A stretch of 8,869 nt of DNA from an uncultured cyanobacterium (GTDB taxonomy: Bacteria; Cyanobacteriota; Cyanobacteriia; PCC-6307; Cyanobiaceae): positions 1 to 8,869 of the forward strand of contig CAIZOZ010000080.1 in NCBI GenBank assembly GCA_903934745.1, written 5' to 3'. A model generated the notes under the pieces. It worked only from the letters and a program-made list of their open reading frames with translations. It did not search any database and was not told where the DNA came from. The translations under genes and the position numbers were made by a program. Below, piece after piece: positions 7,720-8,869 of the stretch; positions within the stretch are counted from its first letter, which is position 1; each line of letters begins with the position of its first letter.

Positions 7720-7817
7720 ACGCCGCTTGCCCGGCGGGTTGGTTCACAGCAAGCGGCGACTGGTTCAGGTCTCCAGACCTTTCCCGGCTGGAGCGGGTTG
7801 GGGATCAGGCGGCCGGC
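7720..7817. terminator. Convergent intergenic region with a 10-bp stem hairpin
   Basis: The kinase and glcF converge on this 98-base gap. CGCCGCTTGC (7721-7730) and GCAAGCGGCG (7749-7758) form a perfect 10-bp stem with an 18-base loop, starting two bases after the kinase TGA. A second small hairpin, AGGTC/GACCT at 7767-7780 with a 4-base loop, is followed by TT. Neither has a clear T-run, so factor-independent termination is uncertain; a bidirectional terminator or 3'-end-protecting stem is the likeliest role given the convergent genes. Confidence 0.5.
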
Positions 7818-8869
7818 TCAGCCGCCACCCAGGCTGCGGGCCAGCAGCTGCACCGGATGGAGCACCGGGATCGGCCGCGGCAGGGCCTCCATATGCTGGC
7901 GAATCTGCAGGCTGCAGCCGATGTTGGCGCTGACGGCGATGTCGGCGCCGGTTTCGCTCAGATCCGTGGCCTTGAGGCGCCCCAGCTCAGCGGCTTCCTG
8001 CGGCTGCACCAGGTTGTAGATGCCGGCGCTGCCGCAGCACACCCCCGCCTCGATCGCCTCGATCAGCTGCACATGGGGGATGCGGCGCAGTAGCTGGCGG
8101 GGCTGGTCGCGGATGCCCTGGCCGTGCAGCATGTGGCAGGCATCGTGATACGCCAACCGCAGGGGGCGTTCAGCGCTGGCGGGCTCGCCATCGTCGTGGC
8201 GCAGCGGCTGCAAGCGCTGCACAAAGGCTTCGGCCAGGCCCACCCGATCCAGAAACTCCTGGATGTCGGCCACCTGGGCGGCGAAGCGGGCCGGTGTGGC
8301 GGCGTTTGCGGGGTGGCCCGCGCTTTGGTCACTGGTCGCCGCAGGCCTTGGCTGTCGGGCCTGCTTCTGCTCGGGTAGGGCCAGAATCTCGCCATAGGCC
8401 TTGAGCGTGTGGCCGCAGCCGGAGGCCGCCACCAGGATCGCGTCCAGGGGCTCGGCACCCGCCGCCTTGCCTGGACCGATCACCGCCTCGAAGCGCTCGA
8501 TCAGGCCCCAGGCCAGCTCCCGCGTCTGCTCCAGTTCGCCCTGGTGATGGGTGACGGCGCCGCAGCACTGCTGGGCCGGTGGGATCACCACCTCGATGCC
8601 ATTGGCGCTCAGCACTTCAATGGCGGCAGCGTTCACGGCTGGATCGAACAGGCGCTGCACGCAGCCCAGCACCAGCCCCACCCGGTAGCGGCGTGGGCCC
8701 TGGGCCGGCACCAGCAGCGGCAAGCAATCGCTGAAGCCTTCCGGGGCCAGGGCGGGCAGCAACCGCTCCATCGCCTCAACCTGGGGCCCGAACAGGCGGG
8801 TGAGTCCGCTGCGACGGGCCAGGGCCTGCAGGGGTGTGCCGGCGTAGGCGCGCAGCGGGGTGAGCACGG
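7818..8869 (-). CDS. glcF: Glycolate dehydrogenase iron-sulfur subunit GlcF (partial, N-terminus beyond right edge)
   Basis: GlcF is the iron-sulfur subunit that passes electrons from the flavin subunits of glycolate dehydrogenase to quinone. The visible 350 or so residues cover both CCG domains; the N-terminal ferredoxin-like domain with two CxxCxxC clusters (about 80-100 residues) lies beyond the edge. Counting from the codon at 8867, the first CCG domain has LGCVQRLFDP (67-76), QQCCGAVTHHQG (99-110) and ASGCGHTLKAYG (148-159); the second has YHDACHMLHGQGI (240-252), AGVCCGSAGIYNL (274-286) and NIGCSLQI (315-322). All cysteine positions of the two CCG motifs are present. The codon at 8867 is GTG, an internal Val rather than a start, because the family continues upstream. 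Between the domains is a ~35-residue polar, Pro/Ala-rich stretch (about 164-197). The gene is convergent with the kinase and lies upstream of glcE on the same strand. Confidence 0.93.
   Translation of the reverse strand, partial: VLTPLRAYAGTPLQALARRSGLTRLFGPQVEAMERLLPALAPEGFSDCLPLLVPAQGPRRYRVGLVLGCVQRLFDPAVNAAAIEVLSANGIEVVIPPAQQCCGAVTHHQGELEQTRELAWGLIERFEAVIGPGKAAGAEPLDAILVAASGCGHTLKAYGEILALPEQKQARQPRPAATSDQSAGHPANAATPARFAAQVADIQEFLDRVGLAEAFVQRLQPLRHDDGEPASAERPLRLAYHDACHMLHGQGIRDQPRQLLRRIPHVQLIEAIEAGVCCGSAGIYNLVQPQEAAELGRLKATDLSETGADIAVSANIGCSLQIRQHMEALPRPIPVLHPVQLLARSLGGG

Overview
The window looks like chromosomal DNA from a high-GC unicellular cyanobacterium, most likely of the Synechococcus/Cyanobium type. 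The evidence is very high GC at third codon positions, two perfect copies of the cyanobacterial HIP1 octamer (GCGATCGC, at 474 and 4946), and proteins that read like picocyanobacterial ones: glycogen phosphorylase, a CPA2 antiporter, and GlcE/GlcF of the glycolate dehydrogenase used in photorespiration. The genus is an inference from recalled family resemblance, not from a search.

Layout, left to right: (1) 1-1268, minus strand, the N-terminal half of glycogen phosphorylase (glgP), cut by the left edge; (2) 1269-1370, a 102-base divergent spacer; (3) 1371-2711, plus strand, a CPA2 cation/proton antiporter; (4) 2729-3043, minus strand, a small three-helix membrane protein of unknown function; (5) 3120-4166, plus strand, an alpha/beta hydrolase with an intact catalytic triad and an Ala/Pro-rich tail; (6) 4144-5022, plus strand, an aldose-1-epimerase-like mutarotase overlapping the hydrolase by 23 bases; (7) 4988-6229, minus strand, glcE, whose 3' end overlaps the mutarotase tail to tail by 35 bases; (8) 6247-7719, plus strand, a four-carbon acid sugar kinase family protein (DUF1537 type); (9) 7818-8869, minus strand, glcF, cut by the right edge so that its N-terminal iron-sulfur domain is missing. 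There is no gene-free stretch longer than about 110 bases, and I see no tRNA, rRNA, CRISPR array, insertion sequence or phage gene.

The main functional theme is carbon metabolism. GlgP releases glucose-1-phosphate from glycogen, the mutarotase would interconvert sugar anomers, and GlcE/GlcF are two of the three subunits of glycolate dehydrogenase (glcD is not in the window). The most notable arrangement is the sugar-acid kinase on the opposite strand, wedged between glcF and glcE and starting only 17 bases from glcE. It may act on a sugar acid related to Calvin-cycle or photorespiratory side products, but that is inference. I see no clear sign of a defence, mobile or otherwise new multi-gene system; the window is densely packed with housekeeping and conserved cyanobacterial genes.
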